Shown: piece after piece, positions 41,549 through 51,253 of the stretch
Layout of the letters: each line of letters starts with the position of its first letter
Numbering within the stretch: position 1 is the stretch's first letter
NCBI RefSeq assembly: GCF_014196965.1
Contig: NZ_JACIEQ010000003.1
Location: forward strand, 310,001 to 374,000
DNA length: 64,000 nt
Reading direction: 5' to 3'
Source: Actibacterium naphthalenivorans
GTDB taxonomy: Bacteria; Pseudomonadota; Alphaproteobacteria; Rhodobacterales; Rhodobacteraceae
Position numbers and translations under genes: made by a program
The notes under the pieces: model-generated
What the model was told of the DNA's origin: nothing
What the model saw: the letters and a program-made list of their open reading frames with translations, nothing else
Databases searched by the model: none

Positions 41549-42337
41549 ATGACCACACCCGCCATTTCCGTGCAGAACGTCTCCAAACGCTATGGCGAGA
41601 CGCTGGTCTTGCGGGACATCAATCTGGAAATCCCGCGCGGAGAGGTCACCTGCCTGATCGGCCCGTCCGGTTCGGGCAAGTCCACGCTCCTGCGCTGCAT
41701 GGCCTTTCTGGAAGAGACCACCAGCGGCAGCATCCTGATCGAAGGGGAGCCGCTGGGGTTCATCGAAAAAGACGGAAAACGCCGCGCGCAAAGCCCGTCC
41801 GAGCTGCGCGCCACCCGCTCCAAGGTCGGCATGGTGTTCCAGCAGTTCAACCTGTGGCCGCATATGACGGCCCTCGGCAATGTCTCGGCCGCCTTGCGCC
41901 GGGTGCGAAAGATGCCTCGGAAAGAGGCCGAAGAGCGCGCCATGGCCCAGCTCACGAAGGTCGGGCTGGAAGATCGCGCGGGGCACTATCCTTCCCAGCT
42001 TTCGGGTGGTCAGCAACAACGGGTGGCGATCGCGCGGGCGCTGGCCCTGGACCCGACGATCATGCTGTTTGACGAGCCGACCTCGGCGCTGGATCCCGAA
42101 CTCACCGGCGAGGTGCTGAACGTGATGCGCGCCTTGGCCGATGAGGGCATGACAATGGTGGCTGTGACCCATGAGATCGGCTTTGCCGCGTCTGTGGGCA
42201 ACACTGTCTGCTTTCTCGATCAGGGCAAGTTGCTGTTCCATGATACGCCTGAAAAGGTGTTTGCCGCCCCGCGGCATCCGCGGCTGGAACAGTTTCTGGA
42301 TACCTACCTGGACCGCGGCGCATCGATGCTGAAATAA
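41549..42337 (+). CDS. Amino-acid ABC transporter ATPase
   Basis: A 262-residue ATPase with Walker A GPSGSGKST near residue 39, FQQFNLWPH as the Q-loop region, signature LSGGQQQR near 150, Walker B IMLFDEPTSALDPE near 171 and H-loop VTHEIGF. It is closest to the HisP/GlnQ group. It completes the importer set and lies 3 nt before a HutC-type regulator gene. Confidence 0.92.
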   Translation: MTTPAISVQNVSKRYGETLVLRDINLEIPRGEVTCLIGPSGSGKSTLLRCMAFLEETTSGSILIEGEPLGFIEKDGKRRAQSPSELRATRSKVGMVFQQFNLWPHMTALGNVSAALRRVRKMPRKEAEERAMAQLTKVGLEDRAGHYPSQLSGGQQQRVAIARALALDPTIMLFDEPTSALDPELTGEVLNVMRALADEGMTMVAVTHEIGFAASVGNTVCFLDQGKLLFHDTPEKVFAAPRHPRLEQFLDTYLDRGASMLK

Positions 42338-42340
42338 CCC

Positions 42341-43072
42341 ATGGAAGACGACGGCCCGAGATCCGCACCCAAATCCCTGCACGAGACGATCCGGCATGAT
42401 CTGGAAAGGCGAATCCTCTCCGGCGATTGGCCGCCCGGCTACAAGATCCCGTCGGAGCTGGATCTGAGCGAGATCTATGGCTGCTCCCGGATGACGGTGA
42501 ACAAGGTCATGACCCAGCTCGCCGCGGCGGGGCTGATCCTCAGGCGGCGGCGCGTCGGCTCGGTGGTGCTGCCGCAAAAGTCGCTCAATGCGGTGCTGGA
42601 AATCCATGACGTGAAGGAAGAGGTCCTGTCGCGCGGCGGCTGGTACCGGCATCAGATCCTGAGCCGGCGATACGGCAGCGCGGGCAGGATCTGGCCCGGA
42701 GAGGCGCTTTCGGAGGAAGCGCCGGCCCTGCATGTCACCTGCCTGCATTTCAGTGACAACATGCCGTTCTGCCTCGAAGCCCGGATGATATTTCTGGATG
42801 CGGTGCCCGAGGCCAAAGCAGAGACCTTTACCGATACCGCGCCCGGCGTCTGGCTTCTGGAGCATGTGCCGTGGAGCGAGGCCGTCAACGAGATCGCTGC
42901 GGTGAATGCCGATGCGGCCCTGGCGGATCTGCTGAAGATCAGCCCCGGCGCCGCCTGCCTGACCATGACACGGCGGACATGGAAGAACGGCGAGGCGGTG
43001 ACCATGGCAAGCTTTTCCTATCCCGGCGCGCAGCACAAGATGCAGGCCCGGTTCACCCCGGCCCACGGCTAG
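42341..43072 (+). CDS. hutC: HutC-type GntR regulator 1
   Basis: A 243-residue regulator with an N-terminal winged helix (about 10-75: LHETIRHDLERRILSGDWPP, CSRMTVNKVMTQL) and a C-terminal UTRA effector domain (about 95-240: HFSDNMPFCLEARMI, WSEAVNEIAAVNAD, with the GAACL segment). UTRA regulators of the HutC group usually respond to urocanate. A second, paralogous HutC-type gene lies at 53483-54247. It is co-directional with the importer genes. Confidence 0.85.
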   Translation: MEDDGPRSAPKSLHETIRHDLERRILSGDWPPGYKIPSELDLSEIYGCSRMTVNKVMTQLAAAGLILRRRRVGSVVLPQKSLNAVLEIHDVKEEVLSRGGWYRHQILSRRYGSAGRIWPGEALSEEAPALHVTCLHFSDNMPFCLEARMIFLDAVPEAKAETFTDTAPGVWLLEHVPWSEAVNEIAAVNADAALADLLKISPGAACLTMTRRTWKNGEAVTMASFSYPGAQHKMQARFTPAHG

Positions 43073-43078
43073 GGCGCG

Positions 43079-44011
43079 ATGGCGGGGCCCGCTTACCTGC
43101 GCGCGATGGAATGCTTCGAGGCGGTCGGGCGGCGCGGCTCGATGCAGGCGGCGGCGGCAGAGCTGGGCGTATCGCCCGGTGCTGTCAGCCAGCAGGTGCG
43201 GCGGCTCGAAACCCATCTGGGCGTCACCCTGCTGGAGCGGCGCGGGCGCGGGCTGGTGCTGACCCGCTGGGGCAGGCTCTATCACACCGAACTGGCGGCG
43301 GGCTTCGCCCGGCTTTCCGGCGCCGATGATGCCTTGACCCGGGCGCGGGACAGCGAGACGCTGACCGTCAGCGGGTTGCCCACCCTTACCGCGAAATGGC
43401 TGGGCCGCAGCCTGTATGCCTGGGGCGATGAAAATACCGATTGGCCCCTTCGGCTGATCAGCAGCGAAGACACGCCGGATTTCGACCGGGACGGCGTGGA
43501 TTTTGCAATGCTCCTGGGGCCGCCTGCCGCCGGCCACGCAGGCGCGGAGCTTTTCACCGATCAGGTGGTGCCTGCCTGTGCGCCGCATCTGGTGCAGGGG
43601 ATGCCGTTGCAAGACCCCTCAGATCTGCTGCGCCTGCCCCGCTTGCAGATTCGGTGGAGCGCCCGCTATGACCGCTTCGATCCGCCAAGCTGGGAGCGGT
43701 GGGCGGCGCACCACGGCGTGGGGGGCACCCCGGCATCACCCGCCGTGCTCTGCTTTGCCCTGACCGCCACCGCCATCGACGCCGCCGTGGCCGGTCAGGG
43801 GGTGGTGCTGGGCCAGGTCGCCATGATGGCCCGCGAACTGGAAAGCGGCCAGCTTGTCGTGCCCTTTGAGCGTTGCCTGCCGCTGAGCGTGCCCTACAGC
43901 CTCTGCTGGTCTCGCGCGGCGTTGGAAAAGCCCGGCGGCGCGGCGCTTCGCGACTGGCTCCTGGCGCGGGGCCGTCAGCAGGCCGCGGCTTTGCGCAAAA
44001 GCCCGGGATGA
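43079..44011 (+). CDS. LysR-family regulator (GcvA-like)
   Basis: A 310-residue protein with the LysR helix-turn-helix at about 8-65 (MECFEAVGRRGSMQAAAAELGVSPGAVSQQVRRLE). The effector-binding domain follows (about 90-300). Sequence style resembles the GcvA/AmpR group. It lies 6 nt after the HutC-type gene and 97 nt before an arginase-family hydrolase; which one it controls is unclear. Confidence 0.88.
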   Translation: MAGPAYLRAMECFEAVGRRGSMQAAAAELGVSPGAVSQQVRRLETHLGVTLLERRGRGLVLTRWGRLYHTELAAGFARLSGADDALTRARDSETLTVSGLPTLTAKWLGRSLYAWGDENTDWPLRLISSEDTPDFDRDGVDFAMLLGPPAAGHAGAELFTDQVVPACAPHLVQGMPLQDPSDLLRLPRLQIRWSARYDRFDPPSWERWAAHHGVGGTPASPAVLCFALTATAIDAAVAGQGVVLGQVAMMARELESGQLVVPFERCLPLSVPYSLCWSRAALEKPGGAALRDWLLARGRQQAAALRKSPG

Positions 44012-44108
44012 ACCGTGATGCCAACAGCCCAGCCTGAACGCCCAATATGACGAAACACAAACGGCTGCCCGGCAGCCCCGAGCACACTCCGAAAAAAGGA
44101 ACACACCA

Positions 44109-45068
44109 ATGTCCGATTTCACGCCCGTCTCCGGCTTCGACCTGCCCCGCTATGCCGGAATTCCGACCTTCATGCGCCTGCCCCTTGTGCCGCTCGACGA
44201 TCCGCGCCTGAACGCTGTTCAGATCGGACTGATCGGCGTGCCGTGGGATGGCGGCACCACCAACCGCCCGGGCACCCGCCACGGGCCCAGAGCGCTGCGC
44301 GACGCCTCCACCATGATGCGTGCGCAGAACGGCAGTACGCGGTTGCGGCCCTTCGAGATGGTCAATTGCGCCGATCTGGGCGACGTGCCGCCCAACCCGG
44401 CCAGCCTTGAAAACAGCATGGCCAGGATCACCGAATTCTACGGGCAGGTGGTCAAGGCCGGGATCCGCCCCCTGACCGCCGGGGGCGATCACCTCAGCTC
44501 CTTGCCCATCCTGCGGGCCGTGGCCGGAGAGCCGCTCGGCTTCATCCAGTTCGACAGCCATACGGATCTGTTCGACAGCTATTTCGACGGGCAGAGGTAT
44601 ACCCATGGCACCCCTTTCCGCCGGGCGGTGGAGGAGGAGCTTCTGGACCCGAAGAAGATGGTCCAGATCGGCATTCGCGGCACCATGTACGACACCGAAG
44701 ACCGCGATTTCGCCAAGGCAGTGGGCATCCGCATCATCGAGATCGGCGAATTCTTCGCGCGGGGCGTGCCCGATGTGATGGCCGAGGCGCGCGAGATTCT
44801 GGGCACCGGCCCGAGCTATGTGAGCTATGACATCGACTTCATCGATCCGGCCTTTGCGCCGGGGACAGGCACCCCCGAAGTGGGCGGCCCGAACACCTGT
44901 CAGGCCCTCGAAGTGGTCCGGGCGCTCTCGGGCGTGAACATCATCGGCGCCGACATGGTCGAGGTTTCGCCCCCCTTCGATCTGGGCGGGCTGACCGCGC
45001 TGGCGGGCGTATCGGTGATGTTCGAGCTGCTGTGCGTGATGGCCGAGGCAGTCAGATCCGGGGCCTGA
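44109..45068 (+). CDS. Arginase/agmatinase-family ureohydrolase
   Basis: A 319-residue protein starting after AAAAAAGGAACACACCA. The dinuclear manganese ligands are intact: GGDHLS, FDSHTDLFDS and DIDFIDPAFAPG. The enzyme cleaves an amidino compound such as agmatine, guanidinobutyrate or formiminoglutamate. The hut cluster already has hutF and N-formylglutamate deformylase, so formiminoglutamase activity would be redundant. The position between hut regulators and hut enzymes still makes a link likely. Exact substrate is uncertain. Confidence 0.85.
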   Translation: MSDFTPVSGFDLPRYAGIPTFMRLPLVPLDDPRLNAVQIGLIGVPWDGGTTNRPGTRHGPRALRDASTMMRAQNGSTRLRPFEMVNCADLGDVPPNPASLENSMARITEFYGQVVKAGIRPLTAGGDHLSSLPILRAVAGEPLGFIQFDSHTDLFDSYFDGQRYTHGTPFRRAVEEELLDPKKMVQIGIRGTMYDTEDRDFAKAVGIRIIEIGEFFARGVPDVMAEAREILGTGPSYVSYDIDFIDPAFAPGTGTPEVGGPNTCQALEVVRALSGVNIIGADMVEVSPPFDLGGLTALAGVSVMFELLCVMAEAVRSGA

Positions 45069-45104
45069 GTGCCGGCGGGCGACGCCTCCCCCACCTCGAT
45101 CTTG

Positions 45105-45122
45105 ACTTGTCTATACATAAGT
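45105..45122 (+). promoter_or_regulatory. HutC-like operator 2
   Basis: ACTTGTCTATACATAAGT is a near-perfect inverted repeat with the GTMTRYACATAW core. It lies 39 nt before the aminotransferase ATG and 37 nt past the ureohydrolase stop. Confidence 0.65.
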
Positions 45123-45160
45123 GATGCCCTCGACGCCAGAACGAGCCAACGGAGATCCCC

Positions 45161-46264
45161 ATGCCCGCACCGAAATTCGCGCTGCGCCCCGAGCTTGCGG
45201 GTATCGGGCCCTATAATGCCGGTCTGGCGCTGGAGGATGTTGCGCGCCGCTGCGGCGGGCAGCCGATCGCGAAGCTGGCCTCGAACGAGAACCCTTTCGG
45301 TTTGCCCGCAGAAGCTCTTGCGGCAATGGGCGCGGCAATCAGAAACGCGCATCTCTATCCCGACCCGGAGGCCCGCGCGCTGGCCGGTCTGCTGGCGCGG
45401 CAGGCGGGTATTCCAGCAGAGCGAGTGATTTTCGGCGGCGGGTCGGAGGATCTGCTGAACGTGCTGGCGCGGGCCACCCTGCGCGCGGGGGATCAGGCCG
45501 TGACGCTCTACCCCTCATTCCCGCTGCACGAGGATTACGCGCGGATGATGGGGGCCGCTGTCGTCCGGGTCGGGCTGACCGAGGGCCGCGAGATCGACGT
45601 CGCGGCCTTGCTTGCCGCCGTGGCGCGCCCGGTTCGCCTGACAGTTCTGGCCAACCCGATGAACCCTGCGGGCCTGTGGCTGCACCCCGATGAGCTTGCC
45701 GCGCTGCTCCGGGCACAGCATCCTGAAAGTGTGCTGTGCCTGGATGAAGCCTATGTGGAATACGCTCTGGGCGCTGACTATCAGCCGGGAACCGAATTGC
45801 TGAAGGATCATGACAAGCCACTGCTCATATTGCGGACCTTCTCCAAGGCCTGGGGGCTTGCCGGGCTGCGGATCGGCTATGGTCTGTCGAATTGCGACGA
45901 TCTGATCCGGGGCATGAACCTTGTCCGCACGCCTTTCAACGTCAACGCCGTTGCCCAGGCCGCAGCGCTTGCCGTCATCCGCCACCCCGAAGCCATGCGC
46001 GCCGCTGTCGTACGTACCCTTGAAGAGCGTGCCCGGATGACCGGCGCGCTGATCGGGCGCGGGCTGGAGGTTCTGCCATCGAAGGGCAATTTCCTGTTTG
46101 TCGACACTGGCAAGGCTTCGGTCGAGGTCGCCGACCGGCTGATCGACCATGGCGTGATCGTGAAACCGTGGAAACAGGCCGGCTATGAGACCTTCATTCG
46201 CGTGTCCGTGGGGTTGCCGCGCGAGAACGATCAGTTTCTGGAGGCGCTGGCCCAAAGCCTATAG
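45161..46264 (+). CDS. hisC: HisC-like PLP-dependent aminotransferase
   Basis: A 367-residue fold-type I aminotransferase, starting after ACGGAGATCCCC. Hallmarks are KLASNENPFGLP near residue 28, an Asp that contacts the pyridine (LCLDEAYVEY) and the PLP lysine in RTFSKAWGLAGLR near residue 228. The resemblance is to histidinol-phosphate aminotransferase. Here it sits in a degradation cluster with a HutC-like operator just upstream, so a role in histidine, imidazole-pyruvate or related amino acid turnover is plausible; it may also be a biosynthetic paralogue. It converges with hutF, with stop codons 2 nt apart. Confidence 0.85.
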   Translation: MPAPKFALRPELAGIGPYNAGLALEDVARRCGGQPIAKLASNENPFGLPAEALAAMGAAIRNAHLYPDPEARALAGLLARQAGIPAERVIFGGGSEDLLNVLARATLRAGDQAVTLYPSFPLHEDYARMMGAAVVRVGLTEGREIDVAALLAAVARPVRLTVLANPMNPAGLWLHPDELAALLRAQHPESVLCLDEAYVEYALGADYQPGTELLKDHDKPLLILRTFSKAWGLAGLRIGYGLSNCDDLIRGMNLVRTPFNVNAVAQAAALAVIRHPEAMRAAVVRTLEERARMTGALIGRGLEVLPSKGNFLFVDTGKASVEVADRLIDHGVIVKPWKQAGYETFIRVSVGLPRENDQFLEALAQSL

Positions 46265-46266
46265 GT

Positions 46267-47607
46267 TCAGGCCAGAACCCGCCCGAGCGCCTCGGCGAAG
46301 CGCATCTGAATGCGATCACGGCACACATGTCGCCCGTCCGTGACCACATGGCGCCCCCCCGCCCAGACATCGGAAACGGCCATGTCCCGGCCAAAGATCC
46401 AGCGGTCGAGCATCTGATCCCCTTCGGCGACGAGCGTCAGCGGATCGCAAAGCGCCACGAGATCCGCAGGCATCCCGGGCGCGATCACGGGCGGCGGCGC
46501 GTCGAGGGCCTGCGCGCCCCCGGTCAGGCTGGCCTCGAACAACCGCCGCCCGGTGGAACCGCCCTCTCCGGCCAGCATGTTTCGTGCGCGATGGAAAAGC
46601 CGCTGGCCGTATTCGAGCGTGCGCAACTCTTCGGCCACATCGATCCGGATATTTGAATCCGTTCCGATCGCGATCCGGCCGCCCTCGGCCAGATATGAAA
46701 TCGCGGGAAACATCCCGTCGCCGAGATTGGCCTCGGTCACCGGGCACAGCCCTGCCACCGCGCCGGAAGACGCAATCGCGCGCCTTTCCTCATCAGTCAG
46801 ATGGGTCGCGTGGATCAGGCACCAGTTCGCATCCACCGGCAGATTGTCCATCGCCCAGGCCACGGGGCGCTGACCATGAAAGGCCAGGCAATCCTCGACC
46901 TCCTTCATCTGCTCCGCGATATGGATATGGGTCTTTCGCCCGTGGAACGCTTGCGCAAGGCGGGCCAACTCTTCTTGGCTGGCCGCGCGCAGGGAATGCG
47001 GCGCATAGCCCACGCGATCCTGCGGCCGGGTCACCATCGCGTCACAGGCCTCGACCAGTTCGCCGAACGTGTCCAGCCCGTGCAGAAACCGCCGCTGGCC
47101 GTCATCGGCCTGAACCGGGCCGAAGCCGCCGTGCGCGTAGAAAACCGGCAAATGGGTCAGGGCGATCCCGGTCTCATGGGCCGCCGCGAAGATGCGCGCC
47201 GAGAGTTCCGCGGGATTGTCATAGAAGGAACCGTCGGTATCGTGATGCAGATAGTGAAACTCGCCCACCCGGGTATACCCCGCCTCCAGCATCTCCACAT
47301 ACGCCATCTCGGCCAACGCCTGCACATCCTCCGGCTGCACCGACAGGGCGAAGCGGTACATCATCTCGCGCCAGGTCCAGAAACTGTCGCGCCCGGCGCC
47401 GCGCCGCTCTGTCATACCTGAAAACCCGCGCTGGAACGCGTGGCTGTGGGCATTGGGCATGCCCGGCACAAGACAATCGACCGTCACATCGCCGTGGAAT
47501 GGCGCTGCGCCTGTCTCAACACTCAGAACATGCCCGCCGTCCAACGTCAGGCGAATATTCGCCTGCCATCCGCCGGGCAGCAGGGCCTGCTTGGCAAAGA
47601 TCATCAT
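46267..47607 (-). CDS. hutF: Formiminoglutamate deiminase
   Basis: A 446-residue amidohydrolase starting MMIFAKQALLPGGW after GAAGGAGCGC. Metal and catalytic residues are present in GMPNAHSHAFQRGF (two His), HIHIAEQ, IHATHLTDEE and GTDSN. It turns formiminoglutamate into formylglutamate with release of ammonia, the step of the five-enzyme Pseudomonas-type histidine pathway. It is divergent from hutI across a 127-nt region containing a HutC-like operator. Confidence 0.9.
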   Translation of the reverse strand: MMIFAKQALLPGGWQANIRLTLDGGHVLSVETGAAPFHGDVTVDCLVPGMPNAHSHAFQRGFSGMTERRGAGRDSFWTWREMMYRFALSVQPEDVQALAEMAYVEMLEAGYTRVGEFHYLHHDTDGSFYDNPAELSARIFAAAHETGIALTHLPVFYAHGGFGPVQADDGQRRFLHGLDTFGELVEACDAMVTRPQDRVGYAPHSLRAASQEELARLAQAFHGRKTHIHIAEQMKEVEDCLAFHGQRPVAWAMDNLPVDANWCLIHATHLTDEERRAIASSGAVAGLCPVTEANLGDGMFPAISYLAEGGRIAIGTDSNIRIDVAEELRTLEYGQRLFHRARNMLAGEGGSTGRRLFEASLTGGAQALDAPPPVIAPGMPADLVALCDPLTLVAEGDQMLDRWIFGRDMAVSDVWAGGRHVVTDGRHVCRDRIQMRFAEALGRVLA

Positions 47608-47676
47608 GCGCTCCTTCGCTCACATCGACATGGTGGACCTTGCCGGGGTGAAAATTCCACTTCCAAAGGGCCTGTT

Positions 47677-47694
47677 TTTATGTATATACTTATT
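47677..47694. promoter_or_regulatory. HutC-like operator 3
   Basis: TTTATGTATATACTTATT, read on the other strand AATAAGTATATACATAAA, has the GTMTRYACATAW core. It lies between the divergent hutF and hutI genes. Confidence 0.6.
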
Positions 47695-47734
47695 TGTCGG
47701 AGACGCAATATCCAAGACGGATGGGGAGAGCGAG

Positions 47735-48928
47735 TTGCCGCAGAAACTGCTCTGGATCAACGCCCGGCTGGGCGAGGCGGCCGGCAGCACCGGGCCGCTG
47801 CAAGATATCCTTGTCGAAGACGGGCGCATCGCCGCCATCGCCCCGGCTCTGCCGCGGGACGGCGCCGGGACAATCGATTGTGAAGGCCGGCTTGTGACCC
47901 CCGCGTTCATAGATTGCCACACGCATCTGGTGCACGGCGGCGACCGGACGCAGGAATTCGAGATGCGGCTCGAAGGTGCCAGCTATCAGGACATCGCCCG
48001 CGCGGGTGGCGGGATCGTGTCTTCCATGCGAGCGACTCGTGCGCTTGATGTGGACGGGCTGATCGCCGCCTCGCTGCCCCGGCTCGACGCGCTTCTCGGC
48101 GAGGGCGTGTCCACCGTCGAGATCAAATCCGGCTACGGGCTGGAAATCGAAACCGAGCTGAACATGCTCCGCGCCGCCAGAAAGCTCGCCGAACTGCGCC
48201 CGGTGCGGATCCGCACGACCTGGCTCGCCGCTCATGCGATGCCGCCAGATTATCCGGGCGGAAAAACCGGATATATTCAGGACGTGGCCATCGCCGGGCT
48301 CGAGCGGGCCCATGCCGAGGGGCTGGTGGACGCGGTCGATGCGTTCTGCGAAGGCATCGCGTTTTCCGCCGCCGAAATAGAGCCGCTCTTCGCCCGTGCC
48401 GCCGCTCTGGGCCTGCCGGTCAAGCTGCATACCGAACAGCTCACCCGCTCTGGCGGAACCCTGCTGGCGGCCCGCTTCAATGCACTGTCGGTCGAACATT
48501 TCGAATATGCCACCGCCGAAGATGTGGCGGCGATCCGCGCTTCCGGCACTGTCGCCGTTCTTCTGCCCGGCGCGTTCTACATGCTGCGCGAAACCCGCAA
48601 GCCGCCGCTGGACGCGCTGCGAAAGGCCGGTGTGCCGATCGCGCTGGCCACCGATTGCAACCCCGGCACCTCGCCCGTCAGCTCGCTTCTTCTAACGATG
48701 AACATGGGGGCCGTTCTTTTCGGCATGACCGTGGCCGAATGTCTGGACGGCGTCACGCGCCACGCCGCCCGCGCGCTTGGCCTTGCCGGGGAAACCGGGC
48801 GCATGGCGCCGGGCATGTCCGCCGATTTCACCGTCTGGAACGCCGAGACGGCGGCGCAACTGGTGGGCCGGCTCGGGCTGAACCCCATGCATTCGCGTGT
48901 TTTCCAAGGGACCGTCACACATGACTGA
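47735..48928 (+). CDS. hutI: Imidazolonepropionase
   Basis: A 397-residue amidohydrolase. The frame has no ATG near the expected start, so it is placed at TTG ([13 protein letters not shown]) after GGGGAGAG. Metal ligands are the two His of [10 protein letters not shown], with EIKSGYGLE, the His of VKLHTEQL and the Asp of LATDCNPGT. It hydrolyses imidazolone propionate to formiminoglutamate. It overlaps hutH by 8 nt. The long in-frame region upstream lacks signals. Confidence 0.9.
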   Translation: MPQKLLWINARLGEAAGSTGPLQDILVEDGRIAAIAPALPRDGAGTIDCEGRLVTPAFIDCHTHLVHGGDRTQEFEMRLEGASYQDIARAGGGIVSSMRATRALDVDGLIAASLPRLDALLGEGVSTVEIKSGYGLEIETELNMLRAARKLAELRPVRIRTTWLAAHAMPPDYPGGKTGYIQDVAIAGLERAHAEGLVDAVDAFCEGIAFSAAEIEPLFARAAALGLPVKLHTEQLTRSGGTLLAARFNALSVEHFEYATAEDVAAIRASGTVAVLLPGAFYMLRETRKPPLDALRKAGVPIALATDCNPGTSPVSSLLLTMNMGAVLFGMTVAECLDGVTRHAARALGLAGETGRMAPGMSADFTVWNAETAAQLVGRLGLNPMHSRVFQGTVTHD

Positions 48929-50450
48929 AACGCTCACACCCGGCACGGTGACGCTCGACACCCTTGCCCGCATCTATTGGGAGCAATGCGAGGTAACCCT
49001 GTCGGGGGATGCCCGTCCTGGGATCGAACGCGCCGCCGCCCGTATCGCCGAAGTGGCCGCCGGCGATGCACCCGTCTATGGCGTGAATACCGGCTTCGGC
49101 AAGCTCGCCTCGATCCGGATCGCCGCCAAAGACGTTGCCACGCTGCAGCGGAACCTGATCCTCAGCCATTGCTGCGGCGTGGGCGAACCGCTGCCCCCCG
49201 AGATCGTGCGCCTGATCATGGTGCTGAAGCTGATGTCGCTGGGCCGGGGCGCATCGGGCGTGCGGCCCGAGCTTGTGGCCCTGCTGGAAGGAATGCTGGC
49301 CAGGGGTGTGCTGCCGGTGATCCCCGAAAAGGGATCGGTCGGGGCCTCGGGCGATCTGGCGCCTCTTGCGCATATGGCGGCGGTGATGATCGGCGCCGGC
49401 GAGGCTCAGCTGAACGGTGATCGTCTGCCGGGCGCCGAGGCGCTGGCCCGTGCCGGGCTGGCCCCGATCGAGCTGTCGGCGAAAGAGGGGCTGGCGCTGA
49501 TCAACGGCACCCAGGTCTCTACCGCGCTGGCACTGGCCGGGCTTTTCCGGGCCACCCGCGCCGTGCAGGCCGCCATCGTGACCGGGGCGCTTTCCACCGA
49601 CGCGGCCATGGGATCGACCGCGCCCTTCCGTGCGGAAATACATAGCCTGCGCGGCCATGCCGGCCAGATCGAGGTGGCCGCGGCCCTGCGCGCGCTGCTG
49701 AACGGCTCCGACATCCGCGAAGCCCACCGCGACGATGACGAACGCGTGCAGGATCCCTACTGCCTGCGCTGTCACCCCCAGGTGACCGGCGCCTGCCTGG
49801 ATCTGCTCAGGCAATGCGCCCGGACCCTGCAAATCGAAGCCAATGCCGCCACGGACAACCCGCTGGTCCTGTCCGACGGCGCCGTCGTGTCGGGCGGGAA
49901 TTTCCATGCCGAACCGGTGGCCTTCGCCGCCGACCAGATCGCGCTTGCCGTGGCCGAGATCGGCGCCATCGCCCAGCGGCGGATCGCCATGCTGGTGGAC
50001 CCGGCGCTGAGCTATGGCCTGCCCGGCTTCCTGTCGCCCAAGCCGGGGCTGAATTCCGGGCTCATGATCGCCGAGGTAACTTCGGCCGCGCTCATGAGCG
50101 AGAACAAACAGCTCGCCCATCCCGCCAGCGTCGACAGCACCCCGACCTCGGCCAATCAGGAAGATCACGTTTCCATGGCCTGCCACGGGGCGCGGCGGCT
50201 GTTGCAGATGACCGGAAACCTTTTTCATATCATCGGCATCGAGGCGATCACGGGCGCGCAGGGGATCGCGCTGCGCGGCCCTCTCAGCACCTCGCCCGCG
50301 CTGAGCGCGGCCATCGCGACGCTGCGGGGCGGGGTCGCGGAACTGGGCGATGACCGTTTCATGGCCCCGGATCTGGAAGCCGCCGCGCAACTCGTGCAAA
50401 GCGGCGCGCTGGCCGATAGCGCGGGCCTCGACCTGCCGGGGGTCTTCTGA
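48921..50450 (+). CDS. hutH: Histidine ammonia-lyase
   Basis: A 509-residue protein starting [17 protein letters not shown], overlapping the end of hutI. The self-processing Ala-Ser-Gly at residues 142-144 ([14 protein letters not shown]) makes the MIO electrophile. The Tyr-containing NTGFGKLA segment near 57 and the GNFHAEPVA segment are present. It removes ammonia from histidine to give urocanate, the first step of the pathway. Its stop overlaps the hutG start by 1 nt. Confidence 0.95.
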   Translation: MTETLTPGTVTLDTLARIYWEQCEVTLSGDARPGIERAAARIAEVAAGDAPVYGVNTGFGKLASIRIAAKDVATLQRNLILSHCCGVGEPLPPEIVRLIMVLKLMSLGRGASGVRPELVALLEGMLARGVLPVIPEKGSVGASGDLAPLAHMAAVMIGAGEAQLNGDRLPGAEALARAGLAPIELSAKEGLALINGTQVSTALALAGLFRATRAVQAAIVTGALSTDAAMGSTAPFRAEIHSLRGHAGQIEVAAALRALLNGSDIREAHRDDDERVQDPYCLRCHPQVTGACLDLLRQCARTLQIEANAATDNPLVLSDGAVVSGGNFHAEPVAFAADQIALAVAEIGAIAQRRIAMLVDPALSYGLPGFLSPKPGLNSGLMIAEVTSAALMSENKQLAHPASVDSTPTSANQEDHVSMACHGARRLLQMTGNLFHIIGIEAITGAQGIALRGPLSTSPALSAAIATLRGGVAELGDDRFMAPDLEAAAQLVQSGALADSAGLDLPGVF

Positions 50451-51241
50451 TGCATCCCGTGACCGTAACGCGCGGCGACAGCCCCCTGGTGCTGGGCTTC
50501 CCCCACACCGGAACCTGGGTGCCGGACGCCATCCGTGCCGAGATGAACGCCGAAGGGCTGACCCTGCGCGACACGGATTGGCATGTGGATGCGCTCTACC
50601 GCGATCTGGTGCCCGGGGTGACGGCGGTGGCGGCCAATTTCCACCGCTATGTGATCGACGCCAACCGCGATCCCGGCGGGGCCAGCCTCTATCCCGGCCA
50701 GACCACCACCGGGCTGGTGCCCATAACCACCTTCGACAACGCCCCCATCTGGAACAGCCCGCCCGACGCCGCCGCCATTGCCGCGCGGCTGGCCAGATGG
50801 CACGCCCCCTACCATGCCGCGCTGCAGGCAGAACTGGCGCGCGTGCGTGCCCTTCACGGCGTGGCGATCCTGTATGATTGTCACTCTATCCGCTCGGTGA
50901 TCCCCTGGCTTTTCGAGGGTACGCTGCCGGATTTCAATATCGGCGACAACGGCGGCGCCACCTGCGATCCCCTTGTCACCGCCGCTCTGCGCCGCCACTG
51001 CGACGCCTCGGGCCGCACGACCGTGACCAACGGCCGGTTCAAGGGCGGCTGGACGACGCGCCACTACGGCCGGCCCGAAACCGGCATTCACGCGATCCAG
51101 ATGGAGCTTGCCCAATCCACCCATCTTGCGCTGGAAGAGCCGGATTTCGCGCTCGACCCGGCCAAGGCAGAGCAGTTGCGCGCCACTCTCAAACCCATCC
51201 TGCAAGACCTGATCGACCTTGCGCCACAGATCCCGCGCTAG
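50450..51241 (+). CDS. hutG: N-formylglutamate deformylase
   Basis: A 263-residue protein of the N-formylglutamate amidohydrolase family. It starts [21 protein letters not shown], where the GFPHTG loop opens the active site, and has DTDWHVD, ANFHRYVIDANRD and a YDCHSIRS segment with the metal ligands. It releases formate from formylglutamate, the last step of the HutF route, and so complements hutF here. Confidence 0.92.
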   Translation: MHPVTVTRGDSPLVLGFPHTGTWVPDAIRAEMNAEGLTLRDTDWHVDALYRDLVPGVTAVAANFHRYVIDANRDPGGASLYPGQTTTGLVPITTFDNAPIWNSPPDAAAIAARLARWHAPYHAALQAELARVRALHGVAILYDCHSIRSVIPWLFEGTLPDFNIGDNGGATCDPLVTAALRRHCDASGRTTVTNGRFKGGWTTRHYGRPETGIHAIQMELAQSTHLALEEPDFALDPAKAEQLRATLKPILQDLIDLAPQIPR

Positions 51242-51253
51242 AAGGACCCCGCC

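Noticed and set aside
41384-43612. Minus-strand frame of 742 codons opposite the ABC ATPase, hutC and LysR genes
   Set aside because: It is a shadow; three plus-strand genes with intact motifs cover it.
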